DNA from: Hoylesella shahii DSM 15611 = JCM 12083
Lineage (GTDB): Bacteria > Bacteroidota > Bacteroidia > Bacteroidales > Bacteroidaceae
Direction of reading: 5' to 3'
Length of the DNA stretch: 64,000 bases
NCBI RefSeq assembly: GCF_000613445.1
Contig: NZ_BAIZ01000009.1
Coordinates: 1-64,000, forward strand
Below the pieces are notes generated by a model, which worked only from the letters and a program-made list of their open reading frames with translations, had not been told where the DNA came from and searched no databases. The position numbers and the translations under genes are program-made. Below are positions 21,601-30,236 of this stretch, piece by piece; the stretch's first letter is position 1, and the number at the start of each line of letters is the position of its first letter.

Positions 21601-22737
21601 TTAATATCTAGCAGCAGCAACGGCTTTTTTACCAGCTTCGGCCATTGTTTCGGCTACGATGAAGTTGGTGCCTTTAAGCAATTCGCGTCCTTCTTTCTCG
21701 TTTGTGCCGGTAAGACGAATAACGATGGGCATATCGGTTTTCAGTTCTTTGAAAGCCTCGATAAGTCCCGTAGCCACGTCGTCGCAGCGAGTAATACCAC
21801 CGAAGATATTGATAAGCACCACGCGCACATGTTTGTCGGCCATCAGAAGTTTCATTGCTTCAACAATCTTTTGTGGGTTAGAGCTACCGCCGATGTCAAG
21901 GAAGTTGGCAGGATTACCACCATAAAGTTTAATCATGTCCATGGTAGCCATGGCCAATCCAGCACCATTCACCATGCATCCAATTTCACCACCGAGGTTA
22001 ACATAGCTAAAACCTTTGTCTTTAGCCTCTTGTTCTTTCTTCTCATCTGGTGTAGGTTCGAACATTTCGAAGATGTCTGGGTGGCGGTAAAGGGCGTTGT
22101 TGTCGAAGGTCATCTTGGCGTCGATGGCCTTTAGTTGTCCTTCTTTGGTTAGCACTAGCGGGTTGATTTCGGCCAGCGATGCATCTTTTTCAACGAACAG
22201 CTTATACAATTTTTGGAACAAAGGCACAGCTTGTTTCACCTGAGCCATGTCGTCGAAGAGTTTAAAAGCTGCTTCGCGCGCTTTGAAGTCGGTTAGTCCA
22301 ACGGATGGGTCGATAGCAATCTTGAAGATTTTCTCTGGCGTTTCTTTAGCCACAGCCTCGATATCCATACCTCCTTCGCGGCTCAACATGAGTATAGCAC
22401 CCTTCGATTTGCGGTCGATAACGATGCTTACATAATACTCAGCGGCGATGTTTACGGCCTCTCCCACCAATATACGGTCTACGGTAAAGCCTTTAATGTC
22501 CATCCCAAGGATGTTAGTGGCATGCTCTAGCACTTCGGCTTCGTTGCTAGCAAGCTTCACTCCGCCGGCCTTTCCGCGGCCACCGGTGTGCACTTGCGCT
22601 TTTACCACACATCGTTCTGTGCCAAGTTTCTTGAAAGCTTCTACTGCCTCTTGGGGCGTTTTGCATAGAATGCTGTTGTCTACTGGCACGCCATAACTTG
22701 CAAAAATACCTTTTGCTTGATATTCATGAACTTTCAT
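21601..22737 (-). CDS. sucC: Succinyl-CoA synthetase beta subunit
   Basis: 378 residues from ATG 22737 (MKVHEYQAKGIFASYGVPV). The open frame extends further upstream, but those residues are not family-like. An ATP-grasp fold binds the nucleotide; visible signatures are VVKAQVHTGGRGKAGGV, IVIDRKSKGAILMLSREGG, AEINPLV, GAGLAMATMD and the C-terminal NIFGGITRCDDVA. Together with sucD it couples succinyl-CoA cleavage to nucleotide synthesis. A -7 like element TAAATTTG (complement of 22776-22783) lies about 40 bp upstream; the -33 is poor. Confidence 0.96.
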   Translation of the reverse strand: MKVHEYQAKGIFASYGVPVDNSILCKTPQEAVEAFKKLGTERCVVKAQVHTGGRGKAGGVKLASNEAEVLEHATNILGMDIKGFTVDRILVGEAVNIAAEYYVSIVIDRKSKGAILMLSREGGMDIEAVAKETPEKIFKIAIDPSVGLTDFKAREAAFKLFDDMAQVKQAVPLFQKLYKLFVEKDASLAEINPLVLTKEGQLKAIDAKMTFDNNALYRHPDIFEMFEPTPDEKKEQEAKDKGFSYVNLGGEIGCMVNGAGLAMATMDMIKLYGGNPANFLDIGGSSNPQKIVEAMKLLMADKHVRVVLINIFGGITRCDDVATGLIEAFKELKTDMPIVIRLTGTNEKEGRELLKGTNFIVAETMAEAGKKAVAAARY

Positions 22738-23018
22738 AGTTTGATAATTAATTATTTGAGAATGAGTTCTAAGTGCAAATTTAGTTTTTTTTGTTAATCC
22801 ACAGCGTTGTTTACTGGGGTATTTTGTTGAATAATGATTTTTTAACAAACCTGCTTTTCGTATGCCTTTTGACAAAGTTTTGTTGTTTTTGCCCTTGTGC
22901 CTGTCTGCTTTTTCGCTTCGTAGGCATGTAGCTTACAAGTTGAAAGGCTATAGTTCGTTGTGGTGAACAAGTTGAAAGTTACTTCTTGTTCGTTTCTTTC
23001 GTGTTGCAGGTTGTTGTT

Positions 23019-24785
23019 TTAGTTCAGCATGAGTGTCATTTCTGCCTGTTCGTTGCCAAAGATAAAGTCGGCCAACTGTTCGATGCGCAGCCTTGTGGCG
23101 TTAGCATCTGGTTCGTCGGTTTTCTTCACTTTTCCGTTTGCCAAGATATAATAGGCATTGTTCATGGGTATGTCGTGGTCGTCTTCCACACGTATAACGG
23201 TGTTTGTTTCGGGATGTTGTTGCAGGTAAAGTTTGAGTGCTCGTTTGGCATTCACCACGCGAATCATCCCTCGAACATTGTTTTCTGGACGTTGATACTT
23301 GTCGCCCATCAGTCGGATGTCTTCTTTAGCCACGTCGAAAGCGTCGGCGTCGTGTAGCACGATGCACGATTTGGCTCTTTGCCAGCGGTCGAATGTAGCA
23401 AAATTCATGCTTTCTATGCCTTCTGGAGGCGGTGTACAAGTTATTTGTTGAGCGTATCCGCACTTAGCATACCAATCAAAGAGCCATTCTTCGGCAGGTA
23501 TGAGCGAGGCAAAAACGGTGTCCTTATAATATAAATCGAAGTGCGCTTGTCGCATCAAGTTATCGGCAACGCCCTGCTGTCGATAGTCGGGATGGGTGCT
23601 CACACCACTTATATAGGCTGTTTTTACTTCCGTTCCGTGATACAATAAGTTATAGGGGAGCGTCTGCAGAGCGGCCACCACGTGGTTGTCTATTTGGCAA
23701 ACGATATTGAATTTGGGTTTGAACACGCGCGTGAAGTAGAGGTTAACAAACTCATCGGTGTCTTCGAACACCAATTTCCACAGCGATTTCGTTTCTTCTT
23801 TAATTCGGTTTACGTCTTCAAACAATGCCAACGGGTGTTGTTCCATCACGCTGTTTTTCTCTAAAAGGATGTCGGGCTTGTACGATTCTTTCGCTCTTCG
23901 CAGTCCTTCGTCGCCCATGTCTTCTTCTCTATTGATGTAATAGTATTGTTCGGGCAGATGTTTCACAAACTCTTGGTTGATGATGGTGAATGCGCCCTCG
24001 TAGTTTACGTCGGCCTTTTCAACACAAACGTCGAACGTGTTTTGGTTGATAGGGCAGCCAAAGGTGAAAGCCACTAGGTTGTTGTTCACCCAAATCGTTC
24101 CACCAACAAGTCCCAATCTATCCCATCTATTAAATGCACGAGTCATCGAGCGCAACTCTTCCGAGAGTCCTTCGTCAAGGTCGTCCTCGTCGTTATCGTC
24201 TTTCGACACGTTTCTCCATTGTTTTTCGAGTGCCAAACATTGGGGGATAAGGTCGGGTGTAAGTTCCTTATACACATAATTGGGGTAAAGGTTCTTAAAC
24301 TTATTGATGTGGTTGCGTTTGCTTTGCAGCTTCTTTCCCGAGAGATTAATCAGCTTTTCGCGCGTGTAGATATAGTCGGCGAAATCTCTGTTAGGCTTTA
24401 TTTCAAATGTGTTGGGAAAGCGAAGTTCAATCAAGTCGCGCATATAATTGCACACGCCCATGAGCAAAAAGGGATGTCCCATGGCAATAGAGTCATCGCG
24501 TATAGCTTTAATCACGTTGATAGAACATTCGTCGCAGGGTTTCACCTTATAGGTCCCGTCTTCTTGCAGCTGCGGTTTAGCCACGGGCATCATGTAAGCA
24601 AGGTGGCGATTATAGTGAAATCTAAACACCAAATAGTCGTCTACGATGGCAAATTGTGTGTTGTATAAGAATCTCCAACTGATGAGGTTGGCAAACGATA
24701 GGTCGCAATTTTGCCGTTCACCCCATAGCGTATAGCTTTGAATGAGCTGTTTGTCGGCTGTTGCGAGGTCTTTAAATTTTATCAT
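23019..24785 (-). CDS. DUF2156-type acyltransferase fused to a GNAT acetyltransferase
   Basis: About 588 residues from ATG 24785 (MIKFKDLATADKQLIQ); an alternative start at 24851 adds 22 residues of doubtful value. Residues about 1-290 match the DUF2156 domain related to the C-terminal part of phosphatidylglycerol lysyltransferases (FANLISWRFLYNTQFAIVDD, LSGKKLQSKRNHINKF, INREEDMGDEGLRRAKESYKP). Residues about 315-450 are a GNAT domain of the Eis type with the acetyl-CoA loop region SGVSTHPDYRQQGVADNLM. The substrate is unknown; transfer onto lipid, peptide or small molecule is possible. A well-formed promoter at 24913-24943 drives it, divergent from pta. Confidence 0.8.
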   Translation of the reverse strand: MIKFKDLATADKQLIQSYTLWGERQNCDLSFANLISWRFLYNTQFAIVDDYLVFRFHYNRHLAYMMPVAKPQLQEDGTYKVKPCDECSINVIKAIRDDSIAMGHPFLLMGVCNYMRDLIELRFPNTFEIKPNRDFADYIYTREKLINLSGKKLQSKRNHINKFKNLYPNYVYKELTPDLIPQCLALEKQWRNVSKDDNDEDDLDEGLSEELRSMTRAFNRWDRLGLVGGTIWVNNNLVAFTFGCPINQNTFDVCVEKADVNYEGAFTIINQEFVKHLPEQYYYINREEDMGDEGLRRAKESYKPDILLEKNSVMEQHPLALFEDVNRIKEETKSLWKLVFEDTDEFVNLYFTRVFKPKFNIVCQIDNHVVAALQTLPYNLLYHGTEVKTAYISGVSTHPDYRQQGVADNLMRQAHFDLYYKDTVFASLIPAEEWLFDWYAKCGYAQQITCTPPPEGIESMNFATFDRWQRAKSCIVLHDADAFDVAKEDIRLMGDKYQRPENNVRGMIRVVNAKRALKLYLQQHPETNTVIRVEDDHDIPMNNAYYILANGKVKKTDEPDANATRLRIEQLADFIFGNEQAEMTLMLN

Positions 24786-24912
24786 AACGCTGGTTGGTTG
24801 CTGGTGTTGAATTTGTTTAGGGCAATCTATTGAAATAGTTTTGCGGGACATGTTACGACTCTTTTCTGGTCACGAATATCTATTACCGAACCTATTCGGC
24901 TGCCCCACGATA

Positions 24913-24943
24913 CAAAATTATTAATTTTTATTTGTCGGACAAA
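24913..24943 (-). promoter_or_regulatory. Promoter of the DUF2156-GNAT gene
   Basis: Minus-strand TTTG (complement of 24940-24943), 19 bases, TAATTTTG (complement of 24913-24920): a full consensus match. Predicted start near 24906. On the plus strand, TACTTTTG at 24965-24972 is a good -7 for pta but lacks a clear -33. Confidence 0.7.
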
Positions 24944-25035
24944 GGCTATCCCATATATTTTTGTTACTTTTGCATTGTTCATATAGCAAAACAACGTAAT
25001 AAAAAATAACTACATTAACTATAAGGAAAATAAAA

Positions 25036-26073
25036 ATGGACCTATTAGACCAAATTATAGCGCGTGCTAAAAGCGACAAGCAGCGCATCGTTTTGCCCGA
25101 AGCTAGCGAAGAACGCACGCTTAGAGCAGCCGACAGAGCTTTAGCCGACGAAATCGCCGACATCATTCTCATTGGCAACCCATCCGAAATTCATAAGCTG
25201 GCAGAGGCTCGTGGACTGGTAAACATCAGCAAAGCCACCATCATCGACCCGCTTGACAATCCCGATAGCGAAGAACTGGCCGAGTTGTTGGCACAACTTC
25301 GTAAGAAGAAAGGTATGACTATTGCACAGGCTCGCGAGCTAGTGAAGAACAATTTGTACCTTGGTTGCATGCTTATTAAAACCGAAAAGGCCGACGGACA
25401 GATATCTGGCGCACTCAGCACCACTGGTGATACGCTGCGCCCTGCATTGCAAATCATTAAATGCGAACCGGGTGTTACCTGCATTAGTGGCGCTATGCTG
25501 CTGGTTAGCACACAGAAAGAGTATGGTGAAAATGGTGTTCTCGTAATGGGCGACGTGGCTGTTACGCCTATGCCCGATGCCAGTCAGCTTGCCCAAATCG
25601 CTGTTTGCACCGCTGCAACAGCTCGTTGTGTGGCTGGATTTAAAGACCCACGTGTGGCCATGCTGAGCTTCTCTACCAAGGGAAGTGCTAGCCATGAGTT
25701 GGTGGATAAGGTGGTTGAGGCTACCCGATTGGCCAAGGCTATGGCCCCCGACCTGCGTATCGACGGCGAATTGCAGGCCGATGCCGCACTGGTTCCATCC
25801 GTTGGACAGAAGAAAGCGCCTGGAAGTGCCATCGCAGGTAATGCCAATGTGCTGGTGGTGCCCAACCTCGAAGTGGGAAACATTAGCTACAAGCTGGTGC
25901 AACGCCTAGGAAACGCCCAGGCCATTGGCCCGATTTTGCAGGGCATAGCACGCCCTGTTAACGATTTGAGTCGCGGTTGCTCGGTAGACGACATTTATTA
26001 CATGGTGGCCATTACTGCTTGTCAGGCACAAAACGCCAAGGCCAAAGCTTGCGCGCTCAATGCCGATAAATAA
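25036..26073 (+). CDS. pta: Phosphate acetyltransferase
   Basis: 345 residues, the length of the short Pta class without the N-terminal regulatory domain. It interconverts acetyl-CoA and acetyl phosphate. Recognisable stretches are KQRIVLPEASEERTLRAADR near the N-terminus, GALSTTGDTLRPALQIIK, SFSTKGSASHELVDKV, DGELQADAALVP and KAPGSAIAGNANVLVVPNLEVGN. It starts after AAGGAAAATAAAA and is followed 19 bp later by ackA, forming the usual acetate-producing, ATP-yielding operon. A -7 element TACTTTTG lies at 24965-24972. Confidence 0.97.
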   Translation: MDLLDQIIARAKSDKQRIVLPEASEERTLRAADRALADEIADIILIGNPSEIHKLAEARGLVNISKATIIDPLDNPDSEELAELLAQLRKKKGMTIAQARELVKNNLYLGCMLIKTEKADGQISGALSTTGDTLRPALQIIKCEPGVTCISGAMLLVSTQKEYGENGVLVMGDVAVTPMPDASQLAQIAVCTAATARCVAGFKDPRVAMLSFSTKGSASHELVDKVVEATRLAKAMAPDLRIDGELQADAALVPSVGQKKAPGSAIAGNANVLVVPNLEVGNISYKLVQRLGNAQAIGPILQGIARPVNDLSRGCSVDDIYYMVAITACQAQNAKAKACALNADK

Positions 26074-26092
26074 ATAACAACGATATATAACA

Positions 26093-27294
26093 ATGAAAAT
26101 CTTGGTTTTAAACTGTGGAAGCTCGTCCATTAAGTACAAGCTCTACAACATGGACGATAAGTCGGTTCTGGCTCAAGGAGGCGTTGAACGCATCGGTCTA
26201 GACGAGGCTTTTTTGAAACTAACACTGCCAAACGGCGAGAAAAAAGTGATTATGCACGACATGCCCGACCACAAGGAGGGTGTGAACTTCGTGTTCCAAA
26301 TGCTGCTCGATAAAGAGATTGGCGCCATTAGCGACCTCAAGGAGATTGACGCCGTGGGTCATCGCATCGTGCAAGGTGGCGACAAGTATAACGATAGCTG
26401 TATCGTTACGCCCGAAGTGGAAAAGGGTATTGAAGAACTTTGCGACCTTGCCCCTGTGCACAACGCTGGCCATCTTCGTGGTATCAGAGCCGTAGATGCC
26501 TTATGCCCACCACGCCTCAAGTGGTTGTGTTTGATAATGCCTTCCATAGCACCATGCCCGAACATGCTTTCCTCTATGCTGTTCCTTATAAGTTCTACGA
26601 GAACTACCATGTTCGCCGCTACGGTTTCCATGGCACAAGCCACCGTTATGTATCGCAACGCGTGTGCGATTACCTGGGTCGCGACATCAAAACCCAACGC
26701 ATCATCACTTGCCACATTGGCAATGGCGCCAGCATGGCTGCCGTTAAATTTGGTAAATGCATTGACACCTCAATGGGTCTTACACCACTCGAAGGACTTA
26801 TGATGGGCTCGCGTTCGGGCGATATCGACCCCTCGGCTGTTACTTACCTGATGGATAAAACGGGAATGAAGCCACAAGAAATGGCCGAATACCTCAATAA
26901 GCAGAGTGGTGTGCTGGGTATCACGGGAATCTCTTCGGATATGCGCGAAATTGAATCGGCTGCAGCCGAGGGCAATAAGCGTGCACAACTGGCGCTCGAC
27001 ATGTACAACTATCGCATTAAGAAATACATTGGCGCCTACGCTGCTGCAATGGGTGGTGTAGACATCATCGTTTGGACGGCTGGTGTTGGCGAAAACCAAA
27101 CGGGAACGCGCCTCGATGCTTGCAGCGATTTAGAGTTCTTGGGTATCAAGATGGATGCCGAAGCCAATAAAGTGCGTGGCAAAGAGGCTATTATCTCTAC
27201 GCCCGACTCGAAGGTTACGGTGTGCGTTATCCCCACAGACGAAGAACTGGTTATCGCAAGCGATACACAAAAGCTTGTGAGCAAACTTGGATAA
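26093..27294 (+). CDS. ackA: Acetate kinase (one frameshift)
   Basis: 400 residues once one base is restored, the expected length. It makes ATP and acetate from acetyl phosphate. It starts MKILVLNCGSSSIKYKLYN (phosphate-binding motif). The frame breaks at about 26500 inside VDALMPTTPQVVVFDNAFH, where a C is missing. Downstream are RRYGFHGTSHRYVS, IITCHIGNGASMAAV, GLTPLEGLMMGSRSGDIDP and VWTAGVGENQ, all in the second frame. Both halves are highly conserved, so the break is almost certainly a sequence error. A strong terminator follows. Confidence 0.95.
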
Positions 27295-27365
27295 ATGCCT
27301 CGCTAGCGCCTTAACGCTACTGATACTATTGGCCATGCTAGGATGCTAGCCACCCAATACCCTTT

Positions 27366-27402
27366 AAGCGACCAATTGAGCCATGCGCCCAATTGGTCGC
27401 TT
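27366..27402 (+). terminator. Terminator of pta-ackA
   Basis: 13-bp perfect stem AAGCGACCAATTG/CAATTGGTCGCTT (27366-27378 and 27390-27402) followed by TCTTTTCT, 71 bases past the ackA stop. Confidence 0.9.
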
Positions 27403-27858
27403 TCTTTTCTACCTATTATTAGGTATTGTCTTATTGTTTATCTATTGTTAACTTTGCAGCCTTATTCTGGATAGTTGTATTTCATAACATCGCATTCCAG
27501 CTTTTCAAACAAACGTACATTCAGCAACTGAACCCTTCATCCCAATCAGTACTGCGTGTTTCTCGTGTTACTTGGTTGCAGTGGCTTTATTCCTTCTCAT
27601 CTTGCCTAATGAAGGATGAAAGCTGAGAGGTGAACTTTAAATGTAAAATATTCGGTGCAAAATTTAACACTGTGAGTGGCTTTTTTGCGCGCCAATCGTC
27701 GCGCGGTCGCAAATATTCAATTCTCGCGAGAGTTTGTTGAGGCGAAACAAAGATGTGGGAGGCAAATACCGACAAAAGGATTATTAGCAGGAAAAGTTGC
27801 TGTTTACACCAAAAAATAGATAGTTTAAAACAAAAATTAGACTAAAATACAGCAAAAC

Positions 27859-27968
27859 GCCGTGCAATATGCAGCAAAATACCTTGCGTTTTGCTGCTAA
27901 ACGCAGTGCGTTTTGCTGCTAAATGCAAGGCTAAATGGTGCAAAACGCAGAGCTAAATGGTGCAAAAC
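27859..27968. repeat. 22-bp tandem repeat, five units (locus B)
   Basis: Five contiguous 22-base units; the last two are GCAAGGCTAAATGGTGCAAAAC and GCAGAGCTAAATGGTGCAAAAC, the earlier ones more divergent. Same period and same AAAACGCAGTGC-type junction as locus A (16637-16724). Confidence 0.8.
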
Positions 27969-28190
27969 GTGTTTTTTTACAGCGCCTAAATCTTTACAAT
28001 CGAGAGTAGAATGGTACCTAATTTTGGTGAAAATATCGCCAAAAGTCTACTTTTTGCATGCTAAAACTGGTTTTTGGGACGACGAAAAATTGTGATCTTG
28101 GCACCAAATAGAAAGGCAAAAAGGTGCAAATTGATACTTTGACACTCAAAAAGGCTGTAAAATAAAATGTGCAAGACTGAAATAAAGGCC

Positions 28191-28262
28191 TAAAACCATG
28201 CTTTAGAGCATCTGTTTTCGCTAGAAGGGGTCGGAATTGGAGGGGTGTTTTGTAAAATAATA
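28191..28262. repeat. Dispersed intergenic repeat, copy 2
   Basis: Counterpart of 67-139: starts TAAAACCATGCT and ends TGTAAAATAA at identical spacing. Interior about 55-60 percent alike by eye. Confidence 0.4.
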
Positions 28263-28601
28263 GTACTGGTTTTAACAATGTAAGGTGGGCAAATGGTTTC
28301 AAAAAACAAGCTTCACGCCCTGTTAATGCGCGCGCACATGCGTTGCACACACAGAATTAACCACTCTGTAACAAGCATATTTCTCGCCCCAACGCCCTAA
28401 AGAGAAGGTGTGTTTGGGGCTGTTAACACGCAACAGATTGTCGAAGCATATTGTGGCGTTGTGCAATTTTTTATACATAAAAGTATGGCGAGGTGGAAAT
28501 AAAACAGTAACTTTGTGCAACAAAACCTAAAGATAATTATTTAACGATGACAAAGCGCATGCCTTGGGCATTGCAATAAACCTTTATAAGACACGGAAGA
28601 A

Positions 28602-29468
28602 ATGATGACATTAATTGTTGTGAGTGGCTCGAGACATACCGACTGGGTATTTGTTGAAGATGGAAACATCGTGGAAAAGGCTCGTACTGAGGGATTAAAT
28701 CCTTATTTCCAAACCCGAAAGGAAATAAGCCGAAGCGTTAGACTGGGCTTGCCCGAGGAGTATTTTCATCGTAAGCTGCAAAAAATATATTATTATGGTG
28801 CAGGATGTAGCAACGAATCCAAAAAGAAAGTGGTGAGCACGTCTATCATCTCGCAATTTAAAACCCCAACTTTCGTTGAAAGCGATTTGCTGGCGGCTGC
28901 TCGTGGCATGTGTCAAGATAAGCCGGGCATTGCCTGTATTCTTGATACGGGTAGCAACTCGTGTTTTTATAATGGTGAGGAAATTGTTAAAAACGTGCGA
29001 CCTGGTGGTTTTATTCTTGGCGACGAGGGTAGTGGTTCGAACATGGGAAAGTTGTTTCTCTCGGATGTTCTTAAACGTTTGGCACCAGAAGAATTGGTGG
29101 TTGATTTTCTATATCGAAACAACACCACGCCATCCGAAATGATGGAGAAGGTGTATAACGAGCCTCTGCCACATTATTATTTGGCTACGGTGAGCAATTT
29201 CTTGGCCGAAAGGTCAAACCATGAGTATGTGCGCGAACTGGTTGCAGACAGCTTCCGTAACTTTATCAAACGCAATTTGATACAATACGATTTTCAATCG
29301 CAGCCCGTTTACTTCATGGGTAAGATTGCAACAACGTGGGAACGACTGCTACTCACCGTGTGTTCGGAATTTAATTTCCAGCCTGCACGCATCGAAACCG
29401 ATATTATTCCAGGACTGGTTAACTATCACAACCTGCGCCATCGACAAGGAAGCGACGTGCGCGGATAA
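28602..29468 (+). CDS. BadF/BadG-type sugar kinase paralog with altered ATP-site motifs
   Basis: 288 residues with the ASKHA fold of the BadF/N-acetylglucosamine-kinase family. The adenosine-side motif GGFILGDEGSGSNMGKL is intact. However, the first phosphate motif reads VSGSRHTDW, where the paralog at 42644 has DSGSTKTDW, so the usual metal-binding Asp is Val. The second phosphate motif reads LDTGSNSC instead of the paralog's LGTGSNSC. It may be a weak kinase, have a changed substrate, or act as a sugar-sensing protein. It stands alone, without other wall-salvage genes. A promoter-like TATG-N20-TAACTTTG lies at 28484-28515. ATG 28602 and 28605 are both possible starts. Confidence 0.85.
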   Translation: MMTLIVVSGSRHTDWVFVEDGNIVEKARTEGLNPYFQTRKEISRSVRLGLPEEYFHRKLQKIYYYGAGCSNESKKKVVSTSIISQFKTPTFVESDLLAAARGMCQDKPGIACILDTGSNSCFYNGEEIVKNVRPGGFILGDEGSGSNMGKLFLSDVLKRLAPEELVVDFLYRNNTTPSEMMEKVYNEPLPHYYLATVSNFLAERSNHEYVRELVADSFRNFIKRNLIQYDFQSQPVYFMGKIATTWERLLLTVCSEFNFQPARIETDIIPGLVNYHNLRHRQGSDVRG

Positions 29469-29727
29469 TGTTTGCGAAGCGCTCTTGTTTGCCCAATGAG
29501 GCAGCAAGGGCGCTTCGAGGTTTTATAAGGTGCATTTGTGGGCGTTGGTTTTGGGGCAAATTTCATCGTGTGAACATCTACTTTTGCACGCCAAAAACAC
29601 GATGTTACAAGCCAATTGGTGAAATAGGGGAGAGGTTAAAAGGATGACCTTGAAGGCTTAACATGTATTAAATAGGCAGATGGATAAGACAACAAAATAT
29701 AAAATGTAATATATTTATGGATAAATG

Positions 29728-29759
29728 CTTGCAACGTAAATAATAAAGAATTAACTTTG
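29728..29759 (+). promoter_or_regulatory. Promoter for a short transcript
   Basis: CTTG at 29728-29731, 20 bases, TAACTTTG at 29752-29759: near-consensus Bacteroidetes promoter. No open reading frame follows before the terminator at 29805-29827. Confidence 0.5.
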
Positions 29760-29765
29760 TAATGT

Positions 29766-29828
29766 GTTTTTCATAGTATTAGATTTAAGGTTAACAAAAG
29801 GTTGGGGCTCAGCGGAGCCCTTTTTTTA
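29766..29828 (+). ncRNA. Candidate small RNA of about 60 nt
   Basis: The stretch between a promoter (29728-29759) and a terminator contains no gene. The predicted RNA would start near 29766, have an unstructured A/U-rich 5' part with GATTTAAGGTTAACAAAAGG, and end in GGGCTC-agcg-GAGCCC plus seven T. I have the impression of similar sequence in other Bacteroidales but cannot verify it. Function unknown. Confidence 0.4.
29805..29827 (+). terminator. Rho-independent terminator
   Basis: GGGCTC (29805-29810), AGCG loop, GAGCCC (29815-29820), then TTTTTTT. It is 336 bases past the kinase paralog's stop, so it more likely ends the short transcript starting near 29766. Confidence 0.75.
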
Positions 29829-30236
29829 TGCCTTAAATTTAGGGCTAAGTGCTGTTTTTTCATCTGTTTATCGCTGCATTTGACTTATTTTTCGCATAGG
29901 TTGAGGGCTAATCCATCAGTTTGTGAAGTAATATTGCACGATATTTGTGTTTGTGTCGCGATTTTTTATTAACTTTGCAGTCAAGCCCCCAGCATAGAAT
30001 ACTGTGCTAAAAATGCGTTTAGAGAAGCGCGGAGAGTGTTATAATATGGTGGTTAAGGGCAAATGTGAGTAGTGAGCCAATCGTGGCGCGCAACAAAGTG
30101 TAAGCGTGGCAGTTTCTTAACGAATTGAAACACGCTCGTGGCAGTTTCAACAGGCCGCAACAACGATTATCTAAGTGCGCAGATGTAAGGCCACACAAAT
30201 TCGATAACAAGAAATACGCAATTTTATTATTACGAA
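29829..30236. other. Leader region of the sugar permease
   Basis: No gene. TAACTTTG at 29970-29977 with TTTG at 29944-29947 (22-base spacer, slightly long) could start a leader of about 250 bases. Within it, CGTGGCAGTTTC occurs twice, 32 bp apart (30105-30116 and 30137-30148), with TTGAAAC between them forming an inverted partner to the second copy. This may be a regulator site. Confidence 0.4.

Larger units (their letters stand above)
27403..28601. other. 1.2-kb non-coding spacer with repeats
   Basis: No gene is supported. It holds the 22-bp repeat array at 27859-27968, the dispersed repeat copy 2 at 28191-28262, an inverted repeat GCCCCAA/TTGGGGC (28386-28392, 28414-28420), and a promoter-like TAACTTTG at 28508-28515 with TATG 20 bases upstream, which probably serves the kinase paralog at 28602. 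A ten-codon open frame at 28546-28578 is too short to call. Confidence 0.55.

Noticed and set aside
28546-28578. Ten-codon leader peptide upstream of the kinase paralog (MTKRMPWALQ)
   Set aside because: Too short to support, with no run of a regulatory amino acid and no attenuator-type alternative hairpins.
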